The position numbers and the translations under genes were made by a program. This document shows, piece after piece, positions 7,810 through 15,613 of a stretch of DNA of 34,263 bases (positions are counted from its first letter, which is position 1; each line of letters starts with the position of its first letter). The DNA comes from Eubacterium sp. (GTDB taxonomy: Bacteria > Bacillota > Clostridia > Lachnospirales > Lachnospiraceae). The stretch is taken from contig JAFUCM010000002.1 of NCBI GenBank assembly GCA_017459675.1, forward strand, positions 1 to 34,263, in the 5' to 3' direction. The notes under the pieces were generated by a model that saw only the letters and a program-made list of their open reading frames with translations, searched no databases and was not told the DNA's origin.

Positions 7810-9673
7810 TCTCTCCGTTCTGCACCTTCTTCAGGATTTCCATGAATTCCTTGCCGGTGATGGTTTCCTTCGTGATCAGGTACGCTGCGATCTCATCGAG
7901 TGCATGGCGGTTCTCATGCAGAATTGCTTTCGCCTTCTGATAGGATTCGTCCAGAATCCGCATGACTTCATGGTCGACCTCTGTCGCGGTCGCGTCACCG
8001 CAGTCCATCACGGCGCGGCCGCTTAAGTATTCATGCTCCACACGGGCGAGACCCATGAGGCCGAATTTCTCCGACATGCCGTACTGGGTGATCATCGCGC
8101 GCACCAGCTTTGTCGCGCGCTCAATATCATTCGATGCACCGGTCGTGACATTTCCGAAGACGATTTCTTCTGCCGCGCGGCCGCCGAGCATGCCGACAAC
8201 CATCGCCTCGAGTTCGGTCTTCGTATTCAGATATTTCTCTTCCTCCGGTACCTGCAGCACGTATCCAAGCGCTCCCATGGTGCGCGGAATGATCGTGATC
8301 TTCTGTACCGGTTCCGCATCTTTCTGCAGTGCACTGATCAGCGCGTGGCCGACTTCGTGATAGGAAACAATCCGCCGCTCTTCTTCGCTGAGAATGCGGT
8401 CTTTCTTCTCCTTGCCCACCAGCACAATTTCCACAGCCGCCATCAGATCTTCCTGGGAAACTGCCTTTCTGCCGTTCTTGACCGCGAGGATCGCCGCCTC
8501 GTTGATCATATTGGCAAGATCCGAGCCGACTGCGCCGGATGTTGCCAGTGCCGTCGCCTCAAAATCAACCGTATCGTCAATCAGGACGTCCTTCGCATGT
8601 ACCTTCAGGATCGCGATCCGCCCTTTGAGATCCGGCCGGTCCACAATCACGCGCCGGTCGAAACGACCCGGACGCAGCAGCGCGGGATCCAGCACTTCCG
8701 GCCGGTTGGTCGCCGCAAGGATCAGCAGTCCCTTGGAGCTGTCAAATCCGTCCATCTCGGCGAGCAGCTGGTTGAGTGTCTGCTCACGCTCATCATTTCC
8801 GCCGCCGTATCTGGAATCACGGGATTTTCCGATCGCGTCAATCTCATCGATGAAAATAATGCACGGCGCGCTTTTCTTGGCCTCCTCAAACAGGTCTCGG
8901 ACACGGGATGCGCCCACACCTACAAACATTTCCACAAACTCCGAACCGGAAAGTGAGAAAAACGGCACATGCGCCTCGCCTGCAACTGCCTTGGCCAGCA
9001 GGGTTTTACCGGTTCCGGGCGGTCCCACAAGCAGTGCGCCCTTGGGAAGGATCGCACCGATCTGATTGTATCGCTCCGGATTGTGCAGGAATTCAACAAC
9101 CTCCTGCAGGGATTCCTTTGCCTCGTCCTCTCCGGCAACATCCTGGAATGTGATGCCGGTCTCGCGCTGCACATAATTGCGGGCTTTGCTCTTGCCCACA
9201 CCCATAATGCCGCCGCGTCCCATGCCGCGCATGATGAAGTTAAATCCGACCAGCATGATGACCAGCGGGAGCGCGATGCTGACGATCGTCGAGATGATCT
9301 CCTCCAGCATGTTCGGCGTCTTCTTGATATACTCGATGCCGGTATCCTGCAGCAGTTCATTCAGCCCGTTTTCGTCACCGACCAGCTTTACGGTGTACGT
9401 CTCATTCGGGTTGTCCGGATTTTCCGGTTTCTTCGGTGTTACTGTCAGTACATTCGACTCCAGTTCGATCTTTTCAATCTCATCCGCCTTTACCATCTCG
9501 ATAAAGCGGTCATAGGAGATCTCATTGCTGTTCATCTCGGACAGCTGTGAGACCAGTACAAAGATCATCAGACTCAGCAACAGGCAGACTGCTACCATCA
9601 TGATCGTCTGCCTGTTGTTGTTTTTATTGGGCTCCTGCCCGTTTTTGTTTAGGTTATTCTGGTTATCTGCCAT
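7682..9673 (-). CDS. ftsH: FtsH, ATP-dependent membrane zinc metalloprotease
   Basis: This 663-residue AAA+ protease degrades unassembled membrane proteins and some cytoplasmic regulators. Two membrane segments (about 23-44 and 126-148) flank the extracytoplasmic domain. The AAA module has Walker A GPPGTGKT (217-224), Walker B IIFIDE (272-277) and the second region of homology ending in LLRPGRFDR (about 332-340). The protease zinc motif is HEVGH (439-443), a conservative variant of the usual HEAGH. The tail is Ala/Gly/Glu-rich and is encoded in DNA that also encodes the start of UvrC. ATG 9673 lies 6 nt past the upstream stop and lacks a clear AGGAGG, which suggests translational coupling. 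Confidence 0.97.
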   Translation of the reverse strand: MADNQNNLNKNGQEPNKNNNRQTIMMVAVCLLLSLMIFVLVSQLSEMNSNEISYDRFIEMVKADEIEKIELESNVLTVTPKKPENPDNPNETYTVKLVGDENGLNELLQDTGIEYIKKTPNMLEEIISTIVSIALPLVIMLVGFNFIMRGMGRGGIMGVGKSKARNYVQRETGITFQDVAGEDEAKESLQEVVEFLHNPERYNQIGAILPKGALLVGPPGTGKTLLAKAVAGEAHVPFFSLSGSEFVEMFVGVGASRVRDLFEEAKKSAPCIIFIDEIDAIGKSRDSRYGGGNDEREQTLNQLLAEMDGFDSSKGLLILAATNRPEVLDPALLRPGRFDRRVIVDRPDLKGRIAILKVHAKDVLIDDTVDFEATALATSGAVGSDLANMINEAAILAVKNGRKAVSQEDLMAAVEIVLVGKEKKDRILSEEERRIVSYHEVGHALISALQKDAEPVQKITIIPRTMGALGYVLQVPEEEKYLNTKTELEAMVVGMLGGRAAEEIVFGNVTTGASNDIERATKLVRAMITQYGMSEKFGLMGLARVEHEYLSGRAVMDCGDATATEVDHEVMRILDESYQKAKAILHENRHALDEIAAYLITKETITGKEFMEILKKVQNGENEAGEAEAESVKAIEERSGAAEPAAADGAADGAGAEPGTPAL

Positions 9674-9679
9674 AATCTG

Positions 9680-10294
9680 TTACTTTCTGTTTCTTTCTAC
9701 GAGTTCATAAAAATCATCTGCAATTTCCGGAAATACATCCGTCAGTGTTCTTGCAGCGGCGTCGGTAAACAGCTTCAGTTCCTCCACTGCACCGATCTCC
9801 TGCGGAATTTCATATGAAATGGTATAAATATCTCTGCCGATTTTATTCTGCAGCGTCTCTTCTTTGATGCGTCCGACCCCGAACAGGATCGCGCCGTAAT
9901 TCCGGTCGCGCTGACAGAGGTCCAGATAGACGCGCGTCAGCTGACAGAACTCCTGGTAAAGGACTTTCTGTCCGGTCTCGCCATATTCTGCCGCCAGATC
10001 AAACTGCCAGTCCGCCTTCACACTGGCCAGTTCCTTACGCGCCTTGCGCTTAAATCCAAAGCTTTTCCTCGCATTTGCCAGAAACTGCAGGGTCATCCAA
10101 CCGCGGATGAAATAGTCCACCGACTGTCCCTTCTCCAGTTTTTTTCCGTAACGGGATTCCAGAAGCTTTGCCCGCAGTTCATTCTCCGGGGACATGCCCT
10201 CTTCCAGAATCGCGGCATCCAGAATTGCCTTGCGCTTCTCGCGTTTCAGTTCTCTGTAATAGTCGCGCTCCCACTGTTTTTCAAGAATCTGCAT
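9680..10294 (-). CDS. Conserved hypothetical protein (possibly DUF6553)
   Basis: A 204-residue soluble protein without signal peptide or membrane segment. The N-terminus is helical and highly charged (many Lys, Arg, Glu), and the whole protein looks alpha-helical. I think it resembles the DUF6553 family found in Lachnospiraceae, but this rests on memory and should be searched. ATG 10294 follows AAAGGA. It sits 30 bp after the J-domain gene and 6 bp before ftsH, so it is almost certainly cotranscribed and may be coupled to ftsH translation. Function is unknown; the position suggests a link with FtsH or protein quality control. Confidence 0.7.
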   Translation of the reverse strand: MQILEKQWERDYYRELKREKRKAILDAAILEEGMSPENELRAKLLESRYGKKLEKGQSVDYFIRGWMTLQFLANARKSFGFKRKARKELASVKADWQFDLAAEYGETGQKVLYQEFCQLTRVYLDLCQRDRNYGAILFGVGRIKEETLQNKIGRDIYTISYEIPQEIGAVEELKLFTDAAARTLTDVFPEIADDFYELVERNRK

Positions 10295-10324
10295 ATCGGG
10301 TCCTTTCTTCTGTTTATTTCATAA

Positions 10325-11020
10325 TCAGCAGCACATCACGCCCCCGTAAGGGCCGCAGCAGCAGAGATTCATCACCATGCACGCCATGCACATGGTACAC
10401 ATACTTCCCGGTCCGGCCTGCCGGCTCGTCTGGCAGTCCTCATAGCCATAGCCGCGTCCCATATCCTGGTACCAGTCATTCGCACCCGACAGCTGGCTGT
10501 AAAGCTGCTGATACTGCATGTTGTCCGGTTCCATGGAAGCCGCGCGCTTCGCATCTTCTGTCGCATTGACGTTGTTGCCGATCCCGGCATTCGCAATCGC
10601 GTGATAATAATACCAGACCGCCGTCCGCTCCGGAATATCCTCCAGCACATGCAGCGCCTCTGTGTAATGTCTGCTGTTCAGATAATTGAGCACTGCCTGC
10701 AGTTTCGGGTCCTGCGCGGCGGAAGACCCGGTTCTTCCATATCCATAGCCGCCGAATCCGCCATAACCGCCGTATCCATTGTATCCGCCGGTACGTCCGT
10801 AACTGCCCGCGGCATTCCCTGCAGTTCCATGCTCGCGCTCATCCACGATCTGGTCATATGCCTGCTGGACCTGCTTGAACATCTCCTCGGCCTGCTCTTT
10901 GTTCGGATTGTTGATATTGGCATCCGGATGATATTTTCTGCTGAGTGTCCGGTATGCTTTCTTGATTTCATCCATGCCGGCATCCCGCGGGACACCGAGC
11001 ACCTTATATGGATCCTGCAT
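10325..11020 (-). CDS. J-domain protein with Gly/Tyr-rich linker and Cys-rich tail
   Basis: This 231-residue protein starts with a J-domain (about residues 1-65) holding the HPD motif in RKYHPD, which stimulates DnaK ATPase. A linker follows, rich in Gly and Tyr (repeated GGYGG-like units), then a helical segment resembling TPR-type repeats (about 115-180). The last 25 residues hold eight cysteines. It lacks the zinc-finger and substrate domains of true DnaJ, so it is a specialised co-chaperone. ATG 11020 follows a GGGGAGAAG site. Its first 17 bp overlap the end of the upstream gene, implying translational coupling. The tail may bind metal or anchor the protein, which is inference only. Confidence 0.85.
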   Translation of the reverse strand: MQDPYKVLGVPRDAGMDEIKKAYRTLSRKYHPDANINNPNKEQAEEMFKQVQQAYDQIVDEREHGTAGNAAGSYGRTGGYNGYGGYGGFGGYGYGRTGSSAAQDPKLQAVLNYLNSRHYTEALHVLEDIPERTAVWYYYHAIANAGIGNNVNATEDAKRAASMEPDNMQYQQLYSQLSGANDWYQDMGRGYGYEDCQTSRQAGPGSMCTMCMACMVMNLCCCGPYGGVMCC

Positions 11021-11894
11021 TTTGTTTCTTCTCCCCGCGCTTTCCGAAAAGGCCGCGGCGTGCCCGCTCAGAGAGCCATTCTTTTCCGGAAAGCTTCGGA
11101 TTTTCCACCCAGAGTCCGGAATAAAGTACATTGCGCAGCAGATCTGCGTATTCTACAATCGGCAGACGCTCAAATGCACGGGCCGCCGATGATGCCATCA
11201 TTGTCAGTATTTCGTTGGCGCGCTTCTGAAAATCCGGTTCGTCGGCCATTGCAAAAAACGGATTGTATGTTCCGTTCTTCCGGTCCTCCTCCAGATCGTC
11301 AAATGCGTCCTTCAGATAAATGTATTTTCCGAGATAAAAGCCCACATCGCCCAGTGATCTGCTCCAGTGATCCGCCTGAAATGTGAAGATCTCACGCATC
11401 AGTGTGCCGGTCAGTCCTGCTGCGAGATCAAGGTCCGTGCTCTTCGCATGCTCCGCTCTGTGCAGTTCCTTCAGATATGTTTTGATTGCCTGCACTTTTT
11501 CCGGATAGCGCTCTGCCGTTCTGCTGTAGGACTTCTTCAGCAGACGGGCTGCCGCCAGGCTCGTTCTGTTTTTCTCGTCGATCCAGTCGTCCATCAGGTT
11601 GTGATAAACCAGCAGCATATTCATATCTGCCGCATAGGACGTATACCGGTTGCGGTAACACATCCGGCGCGCACCACCATGGAACATGCACCGGTGTACC
11701 TCGCGGGTGATTTCTTCCTCATAGAGTGCCGTCAGCAGGATTGCCAGAAATGTCATATCATACGTGAGCGTCGGCCTTGACCGCTGCCCGGACGTCCTCT
11801 TCAGATCCTGACACAGACCGCAGTAAAAATGATTGTATGTCTCATAATCTCTGACCTTCAGTTCGTCCCGGTCAATTGTGATATAGCCAAACAA
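11004..11894 (-). CDS. DUF5685-like family protein, TTG start
   Basis: A 296-residue protein whose N-terminus ([20 protein letters not shown], then [12 protein letters not shown]) and the block [18 protein letters not shown] resemble the DUF5685 family of Clostridia. Cysteines in FYCGLC and HRCMFH could bind metal. The sequence is largely helical. I chose TTG 11894 because GGAGG lies 9 nt upstream and the conserved sequence begins there; an ATG at 11942 would add 16 unconserved residues across the promoter. It is the first gene of the run that leads through the J-protein to ftsH, uvrC and hprK. Biochemical function is unknown. Confidence 0.8.
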   Translation of the reverse strand: MFGYITIDRDELKVRDYETYNHFYCGLCQDLKRTSGQRSRPTLTYDMTFLAILLTALYEEEITREVHRCMFHGGARRMCYRNRYTSYAADMNMLLVYHNLMDDWIDEKNRTSLAAARLLKKSYSRTAERYPEKVQAIKTYLKELHRAEHAKSTDLDLAAGLTGTLMREIFTFQADHWSRSLGDVGFYLGKYIYLKDAFDDLEEDRKNGTYNPFFAMADEPDFQKRANEILTMMASSAARAFERLPIVEYADLLRNVLYSGLWVENPKLSGKEWLSERARRGLFGKRGEKKQNAGSI

Positions 11895-11932
11895 ATCTGT
11901 AAACCTCCGCGGCAGAAAACACCTACGAAGCC

Positions 11933-11961
11933 AGTATACCAAAACCTGATATCTAAGTAAA
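11933..11961 (-). promoter_or_regulatory. Promoter of the DUF5685-to-hprK run
   Basis: On the minus strand, -35 TTTACT (11961-11956) and -10 TATACT (11938-11933) are 17 bp apart, giving a leader of about 32 nt before the TTG at 11894. This is the only good promoter I see ahead of the six-gene run. Confidence 0.55.
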
Positions 11962-12013
11962 GCAAGGGGATTCTAAAGCATTTCTAAAATCGCTGCAGAC
12001 CCGGTTTCCGGCT

Positions 12014-12085
12014 CCGGCACACGAAATTTCCGACAAAGATCTGCCGGCCCCGGCACACGGAATTTCCGACAAGGACTTGCCGTTT
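12014..12085. repeat. 36-bp tandem duplication, two copies
   Basis: Units 12014-12049 and 12050-12085 share most positions (CCGGCACACG, AATTTCCGACAA, TGCCG). The second unit contains TTGCCG, which forms the -35 box of the promoter for the small membrane protein; the first unit has no TTG there. It lies in the 250-bp space between divergent genes. Confidence 0.75.
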
Positions 12086-12105
12086 CCGGAGCGATTCTTT
12101 ACAAT
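12077..12105 (+). promoter_or_regulatory. Putative promoter for the small membrane protein
   Basis: -35 TTGCCG (12077-12082) and -10 TACAAT (12100-12105) have a 17-bp spacer. The -35 box lies inside the second copy of the 36-bp tandem repeat. A four-codon mini-ORF (12134-12148, MKLP) follows a GGAGAGGAG site and ends by overlapping the start of the next gene (ATGA). Confidence 0.4.
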
Positions 12106-12144
12106 GTCTGTATCTGATATACAGGAGAGGAGAATGAAACTTCC

Positions 12145-12393
12145 ATGAAAAAGATCAGAAGAATCACAGCGATTCTGGGGATCATCCTGCTCGTCGGCAT
12201 CTATGCCTCCACCATGGTTTTTGCGCTGATGGACAGCCCGATGGCCGGCCGTCTGCTGATGGCATCCGTCTTCTGTACCGTGGCTGTTCCGGTGCTTCTG
12301 TACGGGATGATGCTGGTGGCAAAGAATCTGGAGCAGAAAGGGGAGGAGATGCGGCGCGAAGCGGAGGAGAAAGATGACGGGCTGTCGCACTAA
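12145..12393 (+). CDS. Small two-helix membrane protein, end encoded by a repeat
   Basis: An 82-residue protein with two predicted membrane helices (about residues 8-28 and 36-58) and a charged cytoplasmic tail rich in Glu and Lys. I do not recognise a family. The start at 12145 has AGGAG 12 nt upstream, slightly long, and may be reached by coupling from a mini-ORF whose stop overlaps the ATG. The last four residues GLSH and the stop come from the repeat hairpin at 12381-12424 (GGGCTGTCGCACTAA), so the original end has probably been replaced. It is convergent with the thioesterase gene. Confidence 0.6.
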   Translation: MKKIRRITAILGIILLVGIYASTMVFALMDSPMAGRLLMASVFCTVAVPVLLYGMMLVAKNLEQKGEEMRREAEEKDDGLSH

Positions 12394-12424
12394 ATTGCTT
12401 CATGCATTAATGGACAGCCCTTAT
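12381..12424. repeat. Short hairpin sharing ends with the 15357 element
   Basis: The left arm GGGCTGTCGCACTAA matches base for base part of the left end of the element at 15357-15583. The right arm returns as GGACAGCCC, making a 44-bp imperfect hairpin. It looks like a minimal or deleted member of that family. It holds the stop codon of the small membrane protein and may act as a terminator for both flanking convergent genes. Confidence 0.6.
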
Positions 12425-12437
12425 TTAAATAGCGGAG

Positions 12438-12878
12438 TCAGGAGTCCAGCGTCGCGTAGGTGTAGATTCCGCGCGCGAGGACGGTGCCGTCCTGGCTGGT
12501 TACTTCGACGTCTGTGACGATCACACGTCTGCCGCCCTTGATAACGGTTCCTTTGCCGATGATCTCAGTGCAGTCTTTCAGACCGGGACGGAGGTAGTGC
12601 AGGGAACAGTCCAGGGTCGTGATCGGATGGCCCAGTGTGCTGGCCGCGGAACCGCCGGCCACATCTGCCGCTGTGGCGATTGCGCCGCCGTGCACGGACC
12701 CGACCGGATTGCGCATCTGGTCTGTTATGGTCATCCGGGTGATTCCGTAACCTTCTCCCATCTCGGTAATGGTCAGTCCAATCAGCTTGGCAAAGTGATT
12801 GTACTGGTTCCGGTATTCCCGGATCTCATCGAGTGTCATGCTCTGCATGTCAATCTCTTTTGGCTCCCGATAGCGCAT
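12438..12878 (-). CDS. PaaI-type hotdog thioesterase family protein
   Basis: A 146-residue protein of the PaaI/YdiI hotdog-fold acyl-CoA thioesterase family. The block NPVGSVHGGAIATAADVAGG (about residues 57-76) carries the HGG turn and the Asp on the central helix used in this family, and LHYLRPG is also typical. Substrate cannot be told from sequence. ATG 12878 is 3 nt after the Dabb stop and has GAGG upstream; ATGs at residues 11 and 14 are alternatives. Cotranscribed with the Dabb gene and perhaps with rpiA. Confidence 0.88.
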   Translation of the reverse strand: MRYREPKEIDMQSMTLDEIREYRNQYNHFAKLIGLTITEMGEGYGITRMTITDQMRNPVGSVHGGAIATAADVAGGSAASTLGHPITTLDCSLHYLRPGLKDCTEIIGKGTVIKGGRRVIVTDVEVTSQDGTVLARGIYTYATLDS

Positions 12879-12881
12879 GTA

Positions 12882-13184
12882 TTATACCTCGTAGTCGATG
12901 CAGGCGCGTGATTTCGTGTAGGGACGCACCTTCTCATCTGCCACTTTCACATGTGCCGGATGTACCGCGTAAGCTGCCAGTGCATCAGCATCTGTCAGTG
13001 TGGAATCCAGCATCACGTCCACGGTAGAGGTCGCCAGTTTTTCAATCTGTACATGTACTTCCAGAAGACCGGGCACCTGTCCGACAAGCCCCTCAAGTCC
13101 TTCTTTGATGCCGCGCATGACGGCTTCTTTCTCTTCGCCTGCGAGTTCGTCTTTCAGCTGCCACAAAATCACATGCTTTAACAT
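12882..13184 (-). CDS. Dabb (stress-responsive alpha/beta barrel) protein
   Basis: A 100-residue protein matching the Dabb domain: N-terminal MLKHVILWQLKD, a central region ending in VDVMLDSTLTDADAL, and YAVHPAHVKV. These small dimeric ferredoxin-like barrels have varied or unknown roles. AAGGAG precedes ATG 13184. It ends 3 nt before the thioesterase start, so the two are likely made together; pairing of a Dabb protein with a thioesterase could mean a shared substrate, which is inference. Confidence 0.88.
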   Translation of the reverse strand: MLKHVILWQLKDELAGEEKEAVMRGIKEGLEGLVGQVPGLLEVHVQIEKLATSTVDVMLDSTLTDADALAAYAVHPAHVKVADEKVRPYTKSRACIDYEV

Positions 13185-13269
13185 TTCGATGCTCCTTTTC
13201 GGAATTCATTTCGTCTGCGGGTTTCCCCGCCGCCTGCAACGGTGCGGAGATTCCCGTATCTGAATTGTT

Positions 13270-13947
13270 TTACTTGTTCTCGTTCTCGATGATCTCAACC
13301 GTTCCGTCAGAATGGCCGACGATCATGCGCCTGCACATATTCAGGAAGAGGCCGTGCTCCAGAACGCCGACGATGGTGCCGATCTTCTCTTTGACATCCT
13401 GAATGTCAAAGCCTGCGCCCAGATGCAGATCGATGATGTAATTGCCGTTATCGGTAACGAACAGTTCACCGTCTTTCTCACGCATGGTTGGCTTCCAGCC
13501 GAATGCTTCCATCTTCGCAAATGCCTGCTTGCAGCCGTATTTTGCAACTTCGATCGGAAGGTGGAAATCACCGATATGAGCGACCTTCTTGCTCTCGTCC
13601 ATGATCCAGATGACTTCGTCTGCCAGTGATGCGACGACTTTTTCACGGTACAGTGCGCCGCCGCCGCCCTTGATTGCGTTGAATTCCGGATCGATCTCAT
13701 CGACGCCGTCGATATCCAGATCAACATGGGTCACTTCGTCGATTGTCAGAAGCGGAATACCCAGTTCGCGTGCCTGTGCTTCTGTCGCTTTGGAAGTCGG
13801 GATTGCCTGAATCTTATATCCTTTCTTCACGAGTTCGCCGACTGCATTTACCATATGATAAGCTGTGGATCCGGTTCCCAGTCCGACAACCATCCCGTCC
13901 TTGACATATTCAGCAGCCTTCTCACCGGCCAGTTTTTTCATATCCAT
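13270..13947 (-). CDS. rpiA: Ribose-5-phosphate isomerase A
   Basis: A 225-residue enzyme interconverting ribose 5-phosphate and ribulose 5-phosphate in the pentose phosphate pathway. Family motifs are GLGTGSTA (phosphate loop), DIDGVDEID (active-site Asp residues), KGGGGAL and REKVVA. Length is normal. Of three close ATGs (13965, 13953, 13947), 13947 is best spaced from GGAGG (9 nt). It lies 85 bp before the Dabb gene on the same strand, with a small GCGGG/CCCGC hairpin between but no T-run, so readthrough is possible. Confidence 0.95.
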   Translation of the reverse strand: MDMKKLAGEKAAEYVKDGMVVGLGTGSTAYHMVNAVGELVKKGYKIQAIPTSKATEAQARELGIPLLTIDEVTHVDLDIDGVDEIDPEFNAIKGGGGALYREKVVASLADEVIWIMDESKKVAHIGDFHLPIEVAKYGCKQAFAKMEAFGWKPTMREKDGELFVTDNGNYIIDLHLGAGFDIQDVKEKIGTIVGVLEHGLFLNMCRRMIVGHSDGTVEIIENENK

Positions 13948-14042
13948 AATCATATACCTCCACAATCATTGCTGCGCCTGGAAAACGGCATCCGGATTTA
14001 TGCGGAATGAATTCACAGGCATATCATTTTTCAACGATATGA

Positions 14043-14072
14043 TTGTACCACATCCGCTGAAAATGATATAGT
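14043..14072 (+). promoter_or_regulatory. Putative promoter for the DUF2974 protein
   Basis: -35 TTGTAC (14043-14048) and -10 TATAGT (14067-14072) with an 18-bp spacer, in the divergent space shared with rpiA. Leader about 55-60 nt. Confidence 0.4.
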
Positions 14073-14136
14073 AATATTCACAAGAAAATTTGTCAGATGC
14101 CTGTGTTTCGCACAGGTTTCCCGATCGGAGCTGCGC

Positions 14137-15321
14137 ATGAAAAATATTATCAGCTATGTAAAAGAATCCGGCGGCCAGTCCTTCGCAGAACGTCGGTTTA
14201 ACGAGGTTGACAGCCTTGTCTTCTCTTATCTGGTTTACTATGAACTGAACGGCATCGTCCCCCCGCCGAAGGCGCGAAAACAAATCACGGTCGCAGAGGC
14301 CGGAACACGCTATCTGCAAAAGCGCGGAACCTCACAGTTCAATGTCAATTCCGCACTGATCCGGGAAATGGCTGCCGCCCCGCGCTTTTGTGATGTGCAG
14401 CTCTCTGATTATACAGAACTGTTCCGGATCGGACGGGCACAGTTTGCCGCGCTCCATGCCGTCCTGCCCGGCGGAACCGATGTTCTGATGGTAAGAGGTG
14501 CGGACAATTCCCTGACTTCCTGGCAGGAAGCCTTCGCCATCAGCTACTGCGAAACACCCTCACAGAAGATGGCGCTTCTGTGGATGCAGCGCCTGGCTGA
14601 GAAATACGGTACATCCGGCATGCAGAATCTCATTCTGACAGGACACTCGAAGGGCGGCAATACGCTGTTATATGCAGCCGTGCACAGCAGTCCCTCCCTC
14701 TCCGGCCGGATCCGGCGCATCTATCTGAACGACTGTCCCGGTCTGACACCCGGACTGTATGAGGAAGCGGCACTGGCAGCTCTGCAGGATAAAATCATCC
14801 GCATCACCCCGGAATATTCCCTGATCGGACAGCTGTTCGAACACGCCGCGCCGGATTATATCGTCGCGTGTTCCACTTCCGGCATCAACCAGCATGAGCC
14901 GCTTTTCTGGATGGTGGAAGGAAATCACTTCGTACCCGCTGCCGCACGCACACCGGAAAGCCGGAAACTGGCACTTGGTGTAAATCGCTGGATCGCGTCG
15001 GCAGATTTCAAAGAGCGAAAGGCCTTCAGCCGCGATCTTTTCCGGACACTCCGCCAGGCGCGGGCAAACGGCGCACAGACAGTGCCGGAGCCGAAGGCAA
15101 GCCGCAATATTGATGATTATGAAGCCGGCCGCGACCCCGCAGCAGATCCGGATGGCCTTTCCGAAGATCCGGGTACCAGAAAAACTGCAGCGATCATCCT
15201 GCAGTTTTTGCTCAATGCCTCCGGTCCTTCCCGCCGCGCCGCGCGCAAACTCGCCGGCGCTTTCTATGTCACGAACATGCACGCACTCGCGCGGAAACTC
15301 GCTGCCTTAATACACAGATAA
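14137..15321 (+). CDS. Mbeg1-like (DUF2974) alpha/beta-hydrolase
   Basis: A 394-residue protein of the Mbeg1-like/DUF2974 family, widespread in Clostridia and related to lipase class 3 folds. The opening (ESGGQSFAERRFNEVDSLVF) is typical. The nucleophile elbow is GHSKGGN (residues 169-175, Ser171), followed by an AAVHSSPSLSGRIRRIYLND region in which ND fits the acid position. No signal peptide is seen, so it is probably cytoplasmic. The C-terminal 90 residues are charged and less conserved. ATG 14137 follows GGAG. Substrate is unknown. It is a single gene bounded by rpiA (divergent) and the hairpin element at 15357. Confidence 0.85.
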   Translation: MKNIISYVKESGGQSFAERRFNEVDSLVFSYLVYYELNGIVPPPKARKQITVAEAGTRYLQKRGTSQFNVNSALIREMAAAPRFCDVQLSDYTELFRIGRAQFAALHAVLPGGTDVLMVRGADNSLTSWQEAFAISYCETPSQKMALLWMQRLAEKYGTSGMQNLILTGHSKGGNTLLYAAVHSSPSLSGRIRRIYLNDCPGLTPGLYEEAALAALQDKIIRITPEYSLIGQLFEHAAPDYIVACSTSGINQHEPLFWMVEGNHFVPAAARTPESRKLALGVNRWIASADFKERKAFSRDLFRTLRQARANGAQTVPEPKASRNIDDYEAGRDPAADPDGLSEDPGTRKTAAIILQFLLNASGPSRRAARKLAGAFYVTNMHALARKLAALIHR

Positions 15322-15356
15322 TATTCGGCAGCACCCCCGGCGTTTTCCCACTACAA

Positions 15357-15583
15357 AAGGGGCTGTCGCACTAAACAATCCGAATGCATAATATACATCA
15401 TAGGGACATCCGCAGCGCCAGTCCTTAACGAGCACACATGTGCGAGTTTAGTACTGTTGCGCGAGGGCGCATGACGTCCAGTGGACGTCTGGTTCTGCGC
15501 CGACCGGAGCGGAGCGTAGACCCGGAGCGAAAGCGGTCCCTGTGATGTATATATGCATGAGGATGTTAATGTGACAGCCCCTT
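15357..15583. repeat. MITE-like 227-bp long hairpin element
   Basis: Left arm 15357-15407 and right arm 15536-15583 are imperfect inverted repeats about 50 bp long: both ends read AAGGGGCTGTC inward, and both arms include TATACATCA or a close variant and GGGAC. The 128-bp core holds smaller hairpins (GCACACATGTGC; GACGTCC with GGACGTC) and the string TTAGTACTGTTGCG, shared in variant form with the element at 25064-25214. No ORF or transposase is present. It fills the space between two convergent genes and may terminate both. Confidence 0.75.
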
Positions 15584-15613
15584 ATATTCTTTCATTCCAT
15601 GATAAACAATTCT

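Noticed and set aside
11953..12390. Minus-strand frame with repeated peptides
   Set aside because: The repeats are only the translated 36-bp tandem DNA repeat, and it lies antisense to the small membrane protein.
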